Part shown: positions 9,764 to 18,908 of the stretch, one piece after another
Numbering within the stretch: the first letter of the stretch is position 1
Layout: every line of letters begins with the position of its first letter
Source of the DNA: Bacteroidaceae bacterium
Lineage (GTDB): Bacteria > Bacteroidota > Bacteroidia > Bacteroidales > Bacteroidaceae
Direction: 5' to 3'
Length of the DNA stretch: 64,000 bases
NCBI GenBank assembly: GCA_016286165.1
Contig: JAEESE010000002.1
Span: 1 to 64,000 of the forward strand
Made by a program: the position numbers and the translations under genes
The notes under the pieces: model-generated
What the model was told of the DNA's origin: nothing
Databases searched by the model: none
The model's input: only the letters and a program-made list of their open reading frames with translations

Positions 9764-12700
9764 ATGAAAAGATTTTTCTCTCTGATTCTGCTTGCCGCAT
9801 TATCCTTAGCTTCGGCTGTAGCCGCTGATGTGGAACTAACCAAGGTTTCCGACTTGACAACGGGCTATTTCATCATGGCCTACAACGATGGGGGCAAGTA
9901 CCTGTCGCCGTACTGGTTTAAGAGCAACAACCAGAATGTGATGTCGCCTGCCGAATCAGCAGTCATCTGCAACGGACCGGATTACTACTACCTGCTGAAA
10001 GCTGAGACGATAACCTACAAAGGCGAACAGGTGTACCGCGTGAGCATCTCCAACGGGCTGCATGAGCTGTATCCACGAGGCATCGGAGGGGCTGCTTACC
10101 TGAACAGCGCCGGCTGGTGTTTCTTCGCAGGTGAGAGCGAGCCGTCGGGCAAGAGCCACGTCTATGGTCAGGACGGTGATGGGCTGGGTCTGTGGCGCAT
10201 CACCTATGCTGCAGGCAAAGGTTTCCAGTTCCAATGCGTAGGCAACGACAAGTACATCAGCTACACGATGGGCAACAGCTCGAGTGCCGACAAATACTAC
10301 TGGCAATGCTTTGCCGAAGGGTCGCTCTACGATCCCATCGAGGCCCTGAAGGTGTCGACGCCCTTCGTGGCACATACCGAGATGCACAAGATGCTGCAGA
10401 ATCTGGTGGCCGACAAGCTAAATATCACATGCGAAGAGGCTGACCGCACTACCCTGTCACAAGCCATTGCCACCGCACAGGCCAGCGTCGATGCTGCCAC
10501 TACGGAGGCTGAATTGCTGACGGCTGTGGTGAACCTGCGCTCGGCTGGCTGCACCTTCTTGAATGCCATAAAGTTGGCCAAAGGCTACCAGCTGAACGTG
10601 ACGCCGCTTATCATCAACGCATCATTCCCATGCAACAACGGCGCAGGGTGGGAAGGCACAGAGGCTGGCTTCTCAAACAATACAAATGCCGAGTTCTACT
10701 CCAAGAGCTTCAACTTCCACCAGACCTTGCCCGATATGCCTGAAGGCGTATACCTGCTGCGCATGCAAGGTTTCCATCGCAAGCAAGACTCCAACGAGAA
10801 GGAGATGACAAGTTTCCTGAACGGAACGCTACAGAAGTCGTCGGGAATCCTGTATGCCGACAAGGAGCAGACACCGATGGCTATGGTTACACGTGATGCA
10901 CAGACAAGCAACGGCATAGGCGGCACGGAATACACCATCAACGGAACGAGCTACTGGATGCCAAGCAGCACCAGCGATGCTCGCAAGTTCTTTGCAAGCG
11001 GCATGTATTGGAACAACCTCCCCGTGAACCATCTGACACGCGGAGACCTCACCATAGGCGTACGCAGCAGCATCAGCACACAGGGTGCCTGGGCTTGCTT
11101 CGACAACTTCGAACTCTTCTATCAAGGCGAGGGTATGGGGGATGTGAGCGACGTGACTTACCTGATCATGAACCCATCGTTTGAAACAGGCAACATGGAC
11201 GGATGGACAGCTGGTAAGCCCAGCCAAGGCGGCGACGTAGGTGTGAAAAAGAGCGAGGGACAATATGAGACCTCGGGCACCGACGGCCAATACCTGTTCA
11301 ACACATGGTCGGTGAGCGACACATATATCTACGGCAGCCCTGAGCAATTCGTGAAACAAACGCTCACCAACATGCGGCCAGGTGAATACCGTCTGCAGGC
11401 ATTGGCATCGAGCAACACTTATCAAGGCCCCAATGCGCCTGTAGAACTCTTCGGCAACAGTTATGTCACCAGTTTCGTACCACCTTCGAAATCATCGTTC
11501 AGGGAGACCTATGAGGTGACCATCTTCCTGATGCCTTCTGAGACAAGCCTCACTATAGGTATGCGTTCGACCGGTTGGTTCAGAGCTGACAACTTCCGCC
11601 TCACCTACTACGGAGAGACGGCTGCCTACGAGCAGAAACGACGTATGGGAATGGTCAACCTGTATGAGGAGATTGCACGCCAGGCTCTCGACCGCAGCAC
11701 CTACGATGCTGTGCTCAAAGATGTGCGTCAGGCATTGCAGGCCGAGGATATCACCGACGATGAGATAGCCCAGCAGAACACTCTGCTCAGGGAGGCCCTC
11801 ATGGAACTGGTTAAGAATGGCAGCACAGCCACGGGACAGTTTGACCTCACCGCCCTGCTCAACGACAACGACATAGCACGCGCCAGCAATGTCTCGGCAC
11901 AAACCAACATATCACAGACTCTGAAAAAAATGCCGGCCGGCCACTACACCTTCCGTGCCAATGCGTTCTATCGTCCGGCTGCAATTGCCGAGGCTCTCGA
12001 GATGTACGAGGCAGGCACAGAGGACCACCCTGCCTATATCGTGCTGGGCAAGACCTTGGTGTCTACACAAAACATATGTGATGACGCACGCTATGCTGCC
12101 ACCAGCTCGTCGGATATTCTGGCAACTGTCGACGGACGTTCCTTGCCCATGAACGACCACACAGCCTTAGAAGCATTCAAGCAGGGCGACTACTGCGCCG
12201 TGGCAGAGACAGATCTTGCCAACGACGGCAACTTGAATTTGGGCTTCCGCATCAAGATTCCCAAGAAAACCGACAACCTGTTCATCGCCAGCAACAGGCA
12301 GCTACTATATGGCGCCACACCTAACGTGACCATCAACAAAGCTGTGCCTGCCGGCAAGCTGACACCGCTGTGCATGCCTTTCGAGATGAAGAGCGACGAG
12401 AACTGCCAGCTCTATTACGTAGGCAGTATCCTCAACGGCAAGGCCACCTTATTCCCCGTAGCCACCATACGTGCCGGCGAGCCTTGCGTGGTAAGCTCAA
12501 CCGAAGGCATATCAGAATTCAACCTCCCAGCCACAAAGGTTATCAACAAGCAACCCGACATAACACCGCTGCCTTGGGACGGCGGCACCATGAACAGCGA
12601 CCTCCAGCACTACACATGGACAGCCACCTCAGTCGACGGCAAGAAAGTGACTAAAGCCGAGGACCTGACGTATGTCATTGCCGACCCGATGAATATGGAG

Positions 12701-13843
12701 TTCACGGTGAATCTGGAGAACTTGCAGGCACGTCGGTTCCTCGAGTTGGAAAACTACAACGCCGTCACCAGCAGTCGCATAAGCAACTACAACATAGCAC
12801 CTCCAGGACGTCGCGACCAGCCCAACAACGTTGGCTTACCCCTGACCACTCAAGCTAATGCGAGGTACAAGGTTATCCTGTCGCAGAACGAAGATATGAG
12901 CGAGACCACAACATATACCATACGAATGACCAATGGCAAGCTCCTGTACATCCCCAACCTGATTCCGCAACAGACATATTATTATGAGGTACAGGCAAGC
13001 GGCACCACCGTGGGTAAAGGCAAGTTCCATACCAACGGATGGCTGCGTATGATATATGCCCCCAGCATCGACAACATACGAGACATGGGTGGATGGAAGA
13101 CTACTGACGGACATCGCATACGCTACGGACGAATCTATCGTGGAGGTGAGCTCAATGGTTCGCATGAGGCTACGACTGCTGCCGTGAAGAGGATGCGCGA
13201 CCTGGGAGTGACAGCTGAGATAGACCTGCGCATCGACTATGAGATGAGCGCGGGTAAGTCAGCCTTCGGATTCACCACCTCTGCCGGCACCTTCTACTTT
13301 GCCAACGCTATGGACTGCGAGCCCGAGAACCTGACTTCGGCAGAAAGCTATGCCCGCTGGAAGGCCGAGTTCGACCTTATAATGAAGAACCTGCGCAAGG
13401 GAGGCAACATATTCTTCCACTGCCGTATAGGTGCTGACCGTACGGGCTTGCTCTCGCTGATGTTAGAAGGTCTGCTGGGCGTGCCTAAAGACCAATCGAA
13501 TAAGAGCTACGAGCTGACTACATTATCTCCGTCAGGCCTGCGCGTGCGCGACACACAAGAGGCTTTCTTCAATTACTTCAACGGTCTGAGAGGTTCAAAC
13601 CTGCAACAGAAATTCAACACATTCTTCACGAAGAACCTTGGCATAAGTCAGGCTGACATCGATGAATTCCGCGAGATTATGCTGATGTCCGACTCCCCCA
13701 ATGCTATTGAGGATATTCCTGCTGCCAACGCCACACAGCAGACCGCCAATACTTACTACGACCTCACAGGACGTCGCATCCCGGCAAGCATGCTCAACAA
13801 GGGCATATACATAAGGAATGGTAAGAAGATATTGATGAAGTAA
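9764..13843 (+). CDS. secreted multi-domain protein-tyrosine-phosphatase-like protein
   Basis: 1359 residues from ATG 9764, chosen over ATG 9746 because it opens a clean signal peptide (MKRFFSLILLAALSLASA). Order: a lectin-like N-terminal region, two helical FIVAR-like segments (near 210-270 and 620-690), two carbohydrate-binding-like beta-sandwiches (INASFPCNNGAGW; MNPSFETGNMDGW), and a C-terminal Y_phosphatase3/dual-specificity-type domain (about 1090-1300). That domain has IRDMGGW, RIYRGGEL and the P-loop HCRIGADRTG with Cys1220 and Arg1226, a complete CX5R motif. The protein ends in the Gly/basic tail (TGRRI, KGIYIRNGKKILMK) shared with four other exported proteins here. The phosphatase fold is clear. 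The substrate may be a phosphoester on a glycan or peptide, but this is inference. Confidence 0.82.
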   Translation: MKRFFSLILLAALSLASAVAADVELTKVSDLTTGYFIMAYNDGGKYLSPYWFKSNNQNVMSPAESAVICNGPDYYYLLKAETITYKGEQVYRVSISNGLHELYPRGIGGAAYLNSAGWCFFAGESEPSGKSHVYGQDGDGLGLWRITYAAGKGFQFQCVGNDKYISYTMGNSSSADKYYWQCFAEGSLYDPIEALKVSTPFVAHTEMHKMLQNLVADKLNITCEEADRTTLSQAIATAQASVDAATTEAELLTAVVNLRSAGCTFLNAIKLAKGYQLNVTPLIINASFPCNNGAGWEGTEAGFSNNTNAEFYSKSFNFHQTLPDMPEGVYLLRMQGFHRKQDSNEKEMTSFLNGTLQKSSGILYADKEQTPMAMVTRDAQTSNGIGGTEYTINGTSYWMPSSTSDARKFFASGMYWNNLPVNHLTRGDLTIGVRSSISTQGAWACFDNFELFYQGEGMGDVSDVTYLIMNPSFETGNMDGWTAGKPSQGGDVGVKKSEGQYETSGTDGQYLFNTWSVSDTYIYGSPEQFVKQTLTNMRPGEYRLQALASSNTYQGPNAPVELFGNSYVTSFVPPSKSSFRETYEVTIFLMPSETSLTIGMRSTGWFRADNFRLTYYGETAAYEQKRRMGMVNLYEEIARQALDRSTYDAVLKDVRQALQAEDITDDEIAQQNTLLREALMELVKNGSTATGQFDLTALLNDNDIARASNVSAQTNISQTLKKMPAGHYTFRANAFYRPAAIAEALEMYEAGTEDHPAYIVLGKTLVSTQNICDDARYAATSSSDILATVDGRSLPMNDHTALEAFKQGDYCAVAETDLANDGNLNLGFRIKIPKKTDNLFIASNRQLLYGATPNVTINKAVPAGKLTPLCMPFEMKSDENCQLYYVGSILNGKATLFPVATIRAGEPCVVSSTEGISEFNLPATKVINKQPDITPLPWDGGTMNSDLQHYTWTATSVDGKKVTKAEDLTYVIADPMNMEFTVNLENLQARRFLELENYNAVTSSRISNYNIAPPGRRDQPNNVGLPLTTQANARYKVILSQNEDMSETTTYTIRMTNGKLLYIPNLIPQQTYYYEVQASGTTVGKGKFHTNGWLRMIYAPSIDNIRDMGGWKTTDGHRIRYGRIYRGGELNGSHEATTAAVKRMRDLGVTAEIDLRIDYEMSAGKSAFGFTTSAGTFYFANAMDCEPENLTSAESYARWKAEFDLIMKNLRKGGNIFFHCRIGADRTGLLSLMLEGLLGVPKDQSNKSYELTTLSPSGLRVRDTQEAFFNYFNGLRGSNLQQKFNTFFTKNLGISQADIDEFREIMLMSDSPNAIEDIPAANATQQTANTYYDLTGRRIPASMLNKGIYIRNGKKILMK

Positions 13844-13930
13844 GTTTAGAGCCCTTCATCTTAGGCTTGCTGACGTATTACACAGACAAACCGATAGTTC
13901 ACACAGGCTGAACTGATAACAATGAATAAT

Positions 13931-13958
13931 CCCCGAATTCCTTCATGGGAATCCGGGG
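13931..13958. terminator. bidirectional hairpin between the phosphatase gene and gdhA
   Basis: CCCCGAATTCC pairs with GGAATCCGGGG around a short loop. It lies between two convergent genes. No strong T-run follows, so it could also be a processing hairpin. Confidence 0.55.
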
Positions 13959-13976
13959 ATTAATCTATATATCAGA

Positions 13977-14190
13977 CGGAATTTGTTACACAATTCCTTG
14001 CGCCATCATCGCGAAAAGAACTGTGGCTTCGTTTCACTACGCCGAGCTTCCCGAAAGCGATGAGGCGGAATTTGTTACACAATTCCTTGGGCCATCATCG
14101 CGAAAAGAACTGTGGCTTCGTTTCACTACGCCGAGCTTCCCGAAAGCGATGAGGCGGAATTTGTTACACAATTCCTTGGGCCATCATCGC
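13977..14190 (-). repeat. 89-bp tandem repeat of the gdhA 3' end (2.4 copies)
   Basis: Copies start at 13977, 14066 and 14155, exactly 89 bp apart and nearly identical (one G/C difference near 14001). The third, partial copy is the real gdhA end: its last nine codons (AMMAQGIV region), stop codon and following bases. Each copy contains GGAATT...AATTCC, which would place the stop codon in a hairpin loop. The intervening bases are the same in both full units, so this is a tandem duplication beyond the stop codon. Confidence 0.92.
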
Positions 14191-15501
14191 TTTGGCAACC
14201 TTCATGAAGCCTGCTATGTTGGCACCCTTGACGTAGTTCACGTAGCCATCGGGCTCTGTGCCGTACTTGACGCATTGGGCATGAATAGCGTGCATGATGC
14301 CGTGCAGACGCTGGTCCACTTCTTCGGCACTCCAGCTGATGTGCATAGCGTTTTGGCTCATCTCGAGGCCTGAAGTAGCTACACCACCTGCGTTGACAGC
14401 CTTGCCTGGAGCGAAGATCATCTTGGCTTCGATGAAAGCGTCGATAGCCTCGGGCGTGCAACCCATGTTGGAAATCTCACCTACACACTGAACGCCGTTG
14501 GCAATGAGCTGCTTGGCATCCTCGCCGTTGAGTTCGTTCTGTGTAGCACAAGGCAGAGCGATGTCGCACTTAACCTCCCAAGGTTTCTTACCGGGGAAGA
14601 ACTGCGAGCCGGGGAACTCGTCGGCATAAGGAGCACAGATATCATTGCCGCTGGCACGGAGCTCAAGCATATAGTCAATCTTCTCGCCGCTAATGCCTGC
14701 GGGGTCGTAAATGTAGCCATCGGGACCGCTGATAGTAACAACTTTGGCACCAAGCTGAGTAGCCTTGGTAGCAGCGCCCCAAGCCACATTACCGAAGCCC
14801 GAGATAGCTACGGTCTTGCCCTTGATGTCCTTGCCATGGGTGTTGAGCATCTCATTAACGAAGTACAAACCGCCGAAGCCTGTTGCCTCTGGACGAACCA
14901 ACGAGCCACCATATTCGAGGCCCTTGCCGGTGAGCACACCGCTCCAGTCGCGTGTGAGCTTCTTGTACTGTCCGAAGAGATAGCCTATCTCACGAGCACC
15001 GACGCCGATATCGCCTGCAGGTACATCGACCTCAGGACCGATATAGCGGAACAGCTCGCTCATGAATGCCTGGCAGAAACGCATAATCTCGGCGTCACTC
15101 TTGCCACGGGGGCTGAAGTCTGAGCCACCCTTGCCACCGCCCATGGGCAACGTGGTGAGGGCATTCTTGAAGGTCTGCTCGAAGCCGAGGAACTTCAGGA
15201 TGGAGAGGTTTACAGATGCGTGGAAACGAAGGCCGCCCTTGTACGGGCCAATGGCCGAGTTGAACTGCACACGGTATCCGAGGTTCACCTGCACCTCGCC
15301 TTTGTCATCGACCCAAGGCACACGGAATGTGATGATGCGCTCAGGCTCCACAAGGCGTTCGATGAGCTTGGCTTTCTCGAACTCGGGGTGCTGGTTGTAG
15401 ACTTCTTCGATGCTCATGAGCACCTCGCGCACAGCCTGCAGGTACTCTTTCTCGCCTGGATGTTTGGCCTCCAGGTTGGCCATAATGGTTTCAATCTTCA
15501 T
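14164..15501 (-). CDS. gdhA: NADP-type glutamate dehydrogenase
   Basis: 445 residues, the usual length of hexameric bacterial GDH. It interconverts glutamate with 2-oxoglutarate plus ammonia in the cytosol. Visible motifs are the substrate-binding PYKGGLRFH, the catalytic-lysine region LPMGGGKGGSDF, DVPAGDIGVG, and the dinucleotide-binding GFGNVAWGAA. The start (MKIETIMANLE) agrees with the family, and a consensus promoter lies 120-150 bp upstream. Downstream the gene runs into tandem copies of its own 3' end (13977-14190), which leave the protein unchanged but multiply the stop-codon hairpin. This is a confident assignment; the cofactor type is inferred from overall resemblance. Confidence 0.97.
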   Translation of the reverse strand: MKIETIMANLEAKHPGEKEYLQAVREVLMSIEEVYNQHPEFEKAKLIERLVEPERIITFRVPWVDDKGEVQVNLGYRVQFNSAIGPYKGGLRFHASVNLSILKFLGFEQTFKNALTTLPMGGGKGGSDFSPRGKSDAEIMRFCQAFMSELFRYIGPEVDVPAGDIGVGAREIGYLFGQYKKLTRDWSGVLTGKGLEYGGSLVRPEATGFGGLYFVNEMLNTHGKDIKGKTVAISGFGNVAWGAATKATQLGAKVVTISGPDGYIYDPAGISGEKIDYMLELRASGNDICAPYADEFPGSQFFPGKKPWEVKCDIALPCATQNELNGEDAKQLIANGVQCVGEISNMGCTPEAIDAFIEAKMIFAPGKAVNAGGVATSGLEMSQNAMHISWSAEEVDQRLHGIMHAIHAQCVKYGTEPDGYVNYVKGANIAGFMKVAKAMMAQGIV

Positions 15502-15621
15502 GGTGATTGCGCGGCAAAAGCCGCATTTTGAAGTTTAAAAGTTTAAGAGATTATTAGTTTAAAAGATTACAGTATGTTCCGAAAGAGGTTTTTCGCCAGT
15601 TTTCAGGTCTTATTCTGCCTG

Positions 15622-15652
15622 CAAAGTTACTCTTTTATTTATTCCCTCCAAA
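15622..15652 (-). promoter_or_regulatory. gdhA promoter
   Basis: Read on the minus strand: TTTG at 15652-15649, a 19-bp spacer, TAACTTTG at 15629-15622. This is a near-ideal Bacteroidetes promoter, giving a leader of about 110 bases. Confidence 0.8.
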
Positions 15653-15733
15653 GAAAAAGGATTCAAAAGACTAAAAAACTTTAATCTTTAATCTTAATCC
15701 CTAATCTTTAATCCTTAATCTCTAATCTTTCCT

Positions 15734-15741
15734 TACCTTTG
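15734..15741 (+). promoter_or_regulatory. -7 box of the DPP-IV gene
   Basis: TACCTTTG, with transcription expected near 15748 and a leader of about 26 bases. The 55 bp upstream are degenerate repeats of CTTTAATC / CTAATC, so no clear -33 box can be picked. Confidence 0.7.
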
Positions 15742-15773
15742 CACCAAAGAAACCTATAACTCATTATTGCGAT

Positions 15774-17972
15774 ATGAAGAAACTAACATTCGTACTGCTT
15801 TCATTCGTAGTTTGGCTCTCGCCTATGACAGCCAACAATCTCAGCCTCGAAGACATAATGCGCGGAACATACGCCGCAAGAGGTGTGTCGGGCATACGTC
15901 CCTTGGCCGACGGAGAGCATTATGCCCGTACAGACGGACGCAAGATTACGTCCTACTCCTTTCAAACGGGTGCTGAAGAGTCCGTCCTGTTCGATGTAGC
16001 AAACACCAAAGGCGATGCACGCATTGAGGCCTTCTCGGACTATATCATGAGTCCCGATGAGCAGACTATCCTTTTGCAAACAAATCGTCAGTCTATCTAT
16101 CGTCATTCCGCCACTGCCGTGTACTATATTTATAATGTGCGCAACCGCACACTCGTGCCACTCTCTGATGGCGGTCCACAGGAAGTGCCTGCCTTCTCAC
16201 CCGACGGCACCATGATAGCCTTCGTGCGTCAGAACAACATCTTCCTTGTGAAACTGCTGTTCAACAATAGCGAGATACAGGTCACCAAGGACGGCGAATA
16301 CAACAAGATAATCAACGGCAAGCCCGACTGGGTCAACGAAGAGGAGTTCTCGTTTGACAGAGCCTTCACCTTCAATGCCGACGCCACTATGCTCACATGG
16401 ATACGTTACGATGAGAGCGCCGTGCCTGAATACAGTTTTCCACTCTATCGCGGCTCTTTCCCCGACCGCAATGAATTCGCCACCTATCCGGGTGCCTACT
16501 CATATAAATATCCTATGGCAGGCGAGCAGAACGCCAAGGTAAGCGTGCACAGCTACGACATAAAGAGCCATCGCATACAACAGATGAAACTGCCGCTCGA
16601 TGCCGACGGATATGTGCCTCGTATCTTTGCTACCAGCGACCCTGAACGCATCTTGGTACTTACCCAAAATCGCCACCAAGACCGCCTCGACATCTACGCA
16701 GCAAATCCACGCTCAACAGAATGCAAACTCATCGTGCGGGACCAAGTGGAGCCTTACATTACCGAAGACCCGTACAAAGAGTTTCAGCTCTTCCCTGGAG
16801 GATTCGTGCTCGCAAGTGAACGCAGCGGCTACAACCACCTCTATCTCTACGACCTCAACGGCACCCTCAAGCGTACGCTCACCAATGGCGACTTCGTGGT
16901 AAAGGCATTCTACGGCTACAACCCAGCCACGGGCGACTGCTACTATGCCAGCAATCAGGAAGGCGCTATCTATCAAGCTGTTTACCGCACCGACGCCAAG
17001 GGCAAGACCATTAAACTAAGCCAGCAGCAGGGCACCAACAACGCCATCTTCTCGAAGACGTTCAAATACTATATGAACACCTTCTCCAGCGCCAGTACGC
17101 CAACCATCGTAACCCTGAACGATGCACGCAACGGCAAGGCATTGAAGACCTTGGAGGACAACCAGAGCTTAAAGTCGAAACTTGACGGTTTAAAGTTGCC
17201 AAAGCCTGAGTTCTTCACGTTCAAGACCGGCGAAGGCGTGGAACTCAACGGCTATATGGTGAAGCCTGCCGACTTCGATGCCTCAAAGCGCTATCCGGTA
17301 GTCATGCATCAGTATAGCGGACCTGGCTCTCAACAGGTTCTCGACCAATGGAACATAGGCAACATGGGGGGCTGCATGTACGAGCGTTACCTCGCCGAAC
17401 AGGGCTTCATTTGCGTATGTGTAGACGGTCGTGGCACAGGCGGACGCGGTGCAGCCTTCGAGAAGCAGACATACCAGAACCTCGGACTACTTGAAGCCAA
17501 AGATCAGGTAGAGACAGCCCTTTATCTTGGCACGCTGCCATACGTGGACAAAGATCGCATAGCTATATGGGGATGGTCCTACGGAGGCTTCATGACGTTG
17601 ATGTCCATGACTGAAGGCCGCGGTGTCTTTGCTGCAGGCGTAGCTGTTGCACCCGTCACCAGCTATCGTTTCTACGACAGTATCTACACAGAACGATTTA
17701 TGCGCACGCCCAAAGAGAATCCCACCGGCTACGACTGCAATCCCATGACACGAGCCTCACAGCTCCATGGTGCATTGCTCATCTGCCATGGTTCGGCTGA
17801 CGATAACGTACACCTGCGCAACACAGCCGAAATGACAGAAGCCCTTGTACAGGCAGACAAGCCCTTCCATCAGCTCGTTTACACCAACCGCAACCACAGC
17901 ATCTATGGCGGCAACACACGTCACCACCTGTTCAAGAGCATCACGCAGTGGTTCGAAAACATGAAACGATAA
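15774..17972 (+). CDS. dipeptidyl peptidase IV (S9B), exported
   Basis: 732 residues, typical of bacterial DPP-IV. It removes X-Pro or X-Ala dipeptides from peptide N-termini, probably in the periplasm or at the surface. Signal peptide MKKLTFVLLSFVVWLSPMTA; N-terminal beta-propeller (about 25-480) including the EEEFSFDRAF stretch that holds the paired Glu for the substrate amino group; C-terminal alpha/beta-hydrolase. The triad is visible: GWSYGGF with Ser602, GSADDNVH with Asp676/677, and NHSIYGG with His708. It has its own promoter and stands alone between gdhA and the convergent nitroreductase. No Gly/basic tail or dockerin is present. Confidence 0.95.
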   Translation: MKKLTFVLLSFVVWLSPMTANNLSLEDIMRGTYAARGVSGIRPLADGEHYARTDGRKITSYSFQTGAEESVLFDVANTKGDARIEAFSDYIMSPDEQTILLQTNRQSIYRHSATAVYYIYNVRNRTLVPLSDGGPQEVPAFSPDGTMIAFVRQNNIFLVKLLFNNSEIQVTKDGEYNKIINGKPDWVNEEEFSFDRAFTFNADATMLTWIRYDESAVPEYSFPLYRGSFPDRNEFATYPGAYSYKYPMAGEQNAKVSVHSYDIKSHRIQQMKLPLDADGYVPRIFATSDPERILVLTQNRHQDRLDIYAANPRSTECKLIVRDQVEPYITEDPYKEFQLFPGGFVLASERSGYNHLYLYDLNGTLKRTLTNGDFVVKAFYGYNPATGDCYYASNQEGAIYQAVYRTDAKGKTIKLSQQQGTNNAIFSKTFKYYMNTFSSASTPTIVTLNDARNGKALKTLEDNQSLKSKLDGLKLPKPEFFTFKTGEGVELNGYMVKPADFDASKRYPVVMHQYSGPGSQQVLDQWNIGNMGGCMYERYLAEQGFICVCVDGRGTGGRGAAFEKQTYQNLGLLEAKDQVETALYLGTLPYVDKDRIAIWGWSYGGFMTLMSMTEGRGVFAAGVAVAPVTSYRFYDSIYTERFMRTPKENPTGYDCNPMTRASQLHGALLICHGSADDNVHLRNTAEMTEALVQADKPFHQLVYTNRNHSIYGGNTRHHLFKSITQWFENMKR

Positions 17973-17997
17973 AACTATTTTACTCCGCTTAATCAAA

Positions 17998-18031
17998 GGC
18001 CCCACCCCGTCATACCGACGAAGTGGGGTCT
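17998..18031. terminator. hairpin between convergent DPP-IV and nitroreductase genes
   Basis: GGCCCCAC pairs with GTGGGGTC, with additional CGTC/GACG pairing inside, followed by TATTTGTG. It is positioned to serve both genes. Confidence 0.65.
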
Positions 18032-18055
18032 ATTTGTGTCTATAAAACGTAAGTG

Positions 18056-18682
18056 CTACTTGACGTAGCCTACGGGATGGTTCAGCAAGAGCAACTGCTC
18101 AGGCACCAGGCCTAGACCTTTGACAAGCGGCTCGCGATCCATCATGGCACGGGCTACGGTTCCAAGGCCCATAGCTGTGGCGGCGAGGTATATGTTCTGG
18201 GATACATAACCCGCATCTATCCGACCAAAGTCTGCACTGCCCTGAGGCCCAAACTGCCGCTGGTCGCTAACAATAACCAAACAGACAGGAGCTTCCTTGG
18301 CAAAGGGTTGGCGGCTGCCAGCCACATGAGGGCGTAAGTCCTGAGAGCTGACACGCTGGAGAGCGTTTGCCTTGGCGTCATAAAGGAAAGCACCGTCCTG
18401 ACGGCAGACATATACCTGAATATCCTGACGGTTCATTGCCGTAGGTGCTGTGCGGCGACCATCAGCTCGATTCACGCCATTGGCAGCCCATAGCAGCAGC
18501 GAGAGCTGGTCATCAGTAAGTGCGCGGTCTGAGAATCTGCGAATAGACTGCCGCTGGTTGAGGGCATCCATCACACTCATCGTGGCCTTGGCTCTGTCAG
18601 GGGTGGGTAACTTAATGGTTTCCTGTGCACAAGCGGTAATGGAAATAAGCAGCGCTGTAGCTGCAATCAATGATTTTTTCAT
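18056..18682 (-). CDS. exported SagB/nitroreductase-family flavoprotein
   Basis: 208 residues. The N-terminus MKKSLIAATALLISITACAQE is a signal peptide, with Cys18 in a possible lipobox (ITAC), so it could be a periplasmic protein or a lipoprotein. The mature part is a short nitroreductase fold: RQSIRRFSDRALT (FMN phosphate contact), LLLWAANGVNR, and GYVSQNIYLAATAMGLGTV. These enzymes bind FMN and reduce varied substrates; which one is not evident. Export of a flavin enzyme is somewhat unusual and implies flavin delivery outside the cytoplasm. It has its own promoter, divergent from the GH43 operon. Confidence 0.88.
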   Translation of the reverse strand: MKKSLIAATALLISITACAQETIKLPTPDRAKATMSVMDALNQRQSIRRFSDRALTDDQLSLLLWAANGVNRADGRRTAPTAMNRQDIQVYVCRQDGAFLYDAKANALQRVSSQDLRPHVAGSRQPFAKEAPVCLVIVSDQRQFGPQGSADFGRIDAGYVSQNIYLAATAMGLGTVARAMMDREPLVKGLGLVPEQLLLLNHPVGYVK

Positions 18683-18741
18683 AGTTGTGGACTATTGTTT
18701 ATTAGCTGTTTAAAATATTGTGTTTATGTTTGTTTCCCTCG

Positions 18742-18749
18742 CAAAGGTA
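18742..18749 (-). promoter_or_regulatory. -7 box of the exported nitroreductase gene
   Basis: Minus-strand TACCTTTG, about 60 bp before the start codon. A TTTG lies 16 bp further upstream, slightly closer than the consensus spacing. Confidence 0.65.
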
Positions 18750-18842
18750 ATGATGAATTTCTCATCAAACATCATTTCCCTTGGTTTTTATAATACTTTA
18801 ACTAAATATTTCTCATCTTTCCATTACATTTTTTAGTCAGTT

Positions 18843-18877
18843 TTTGCATTCACAATGAAGGGAAAAGCGTATCTTTG
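18843..18877 (+). promoter_or_regulatory. promoter of the GH43-lipocalin-yraN operon
   Basis: TTTG at 18843-18846 and TATCTTTG at 18870-18877. The box lies downstream of an in-frame ATG at 18855, which rules that ATG out as the translation start. Confidence 0.72.
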
Positions 18878-18908
18878 CAGAGTAAAAACCATAATCAAGC
18901 ACAAAACA

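Noticed and set aside
13945..14373. Plus-strand frame across the gdhA 3' repeats
   Set aside because: It exists only because the 89-bp unit and antisense gdhA happen to lack stops. No start context or family resemblance.
18855..18908. Upstream start of the periplasmic GH43 gene
   Set aside because: A promoter -7 box (18870-18877) lies downstream of that ATG, so the codon would not be in the transcript.
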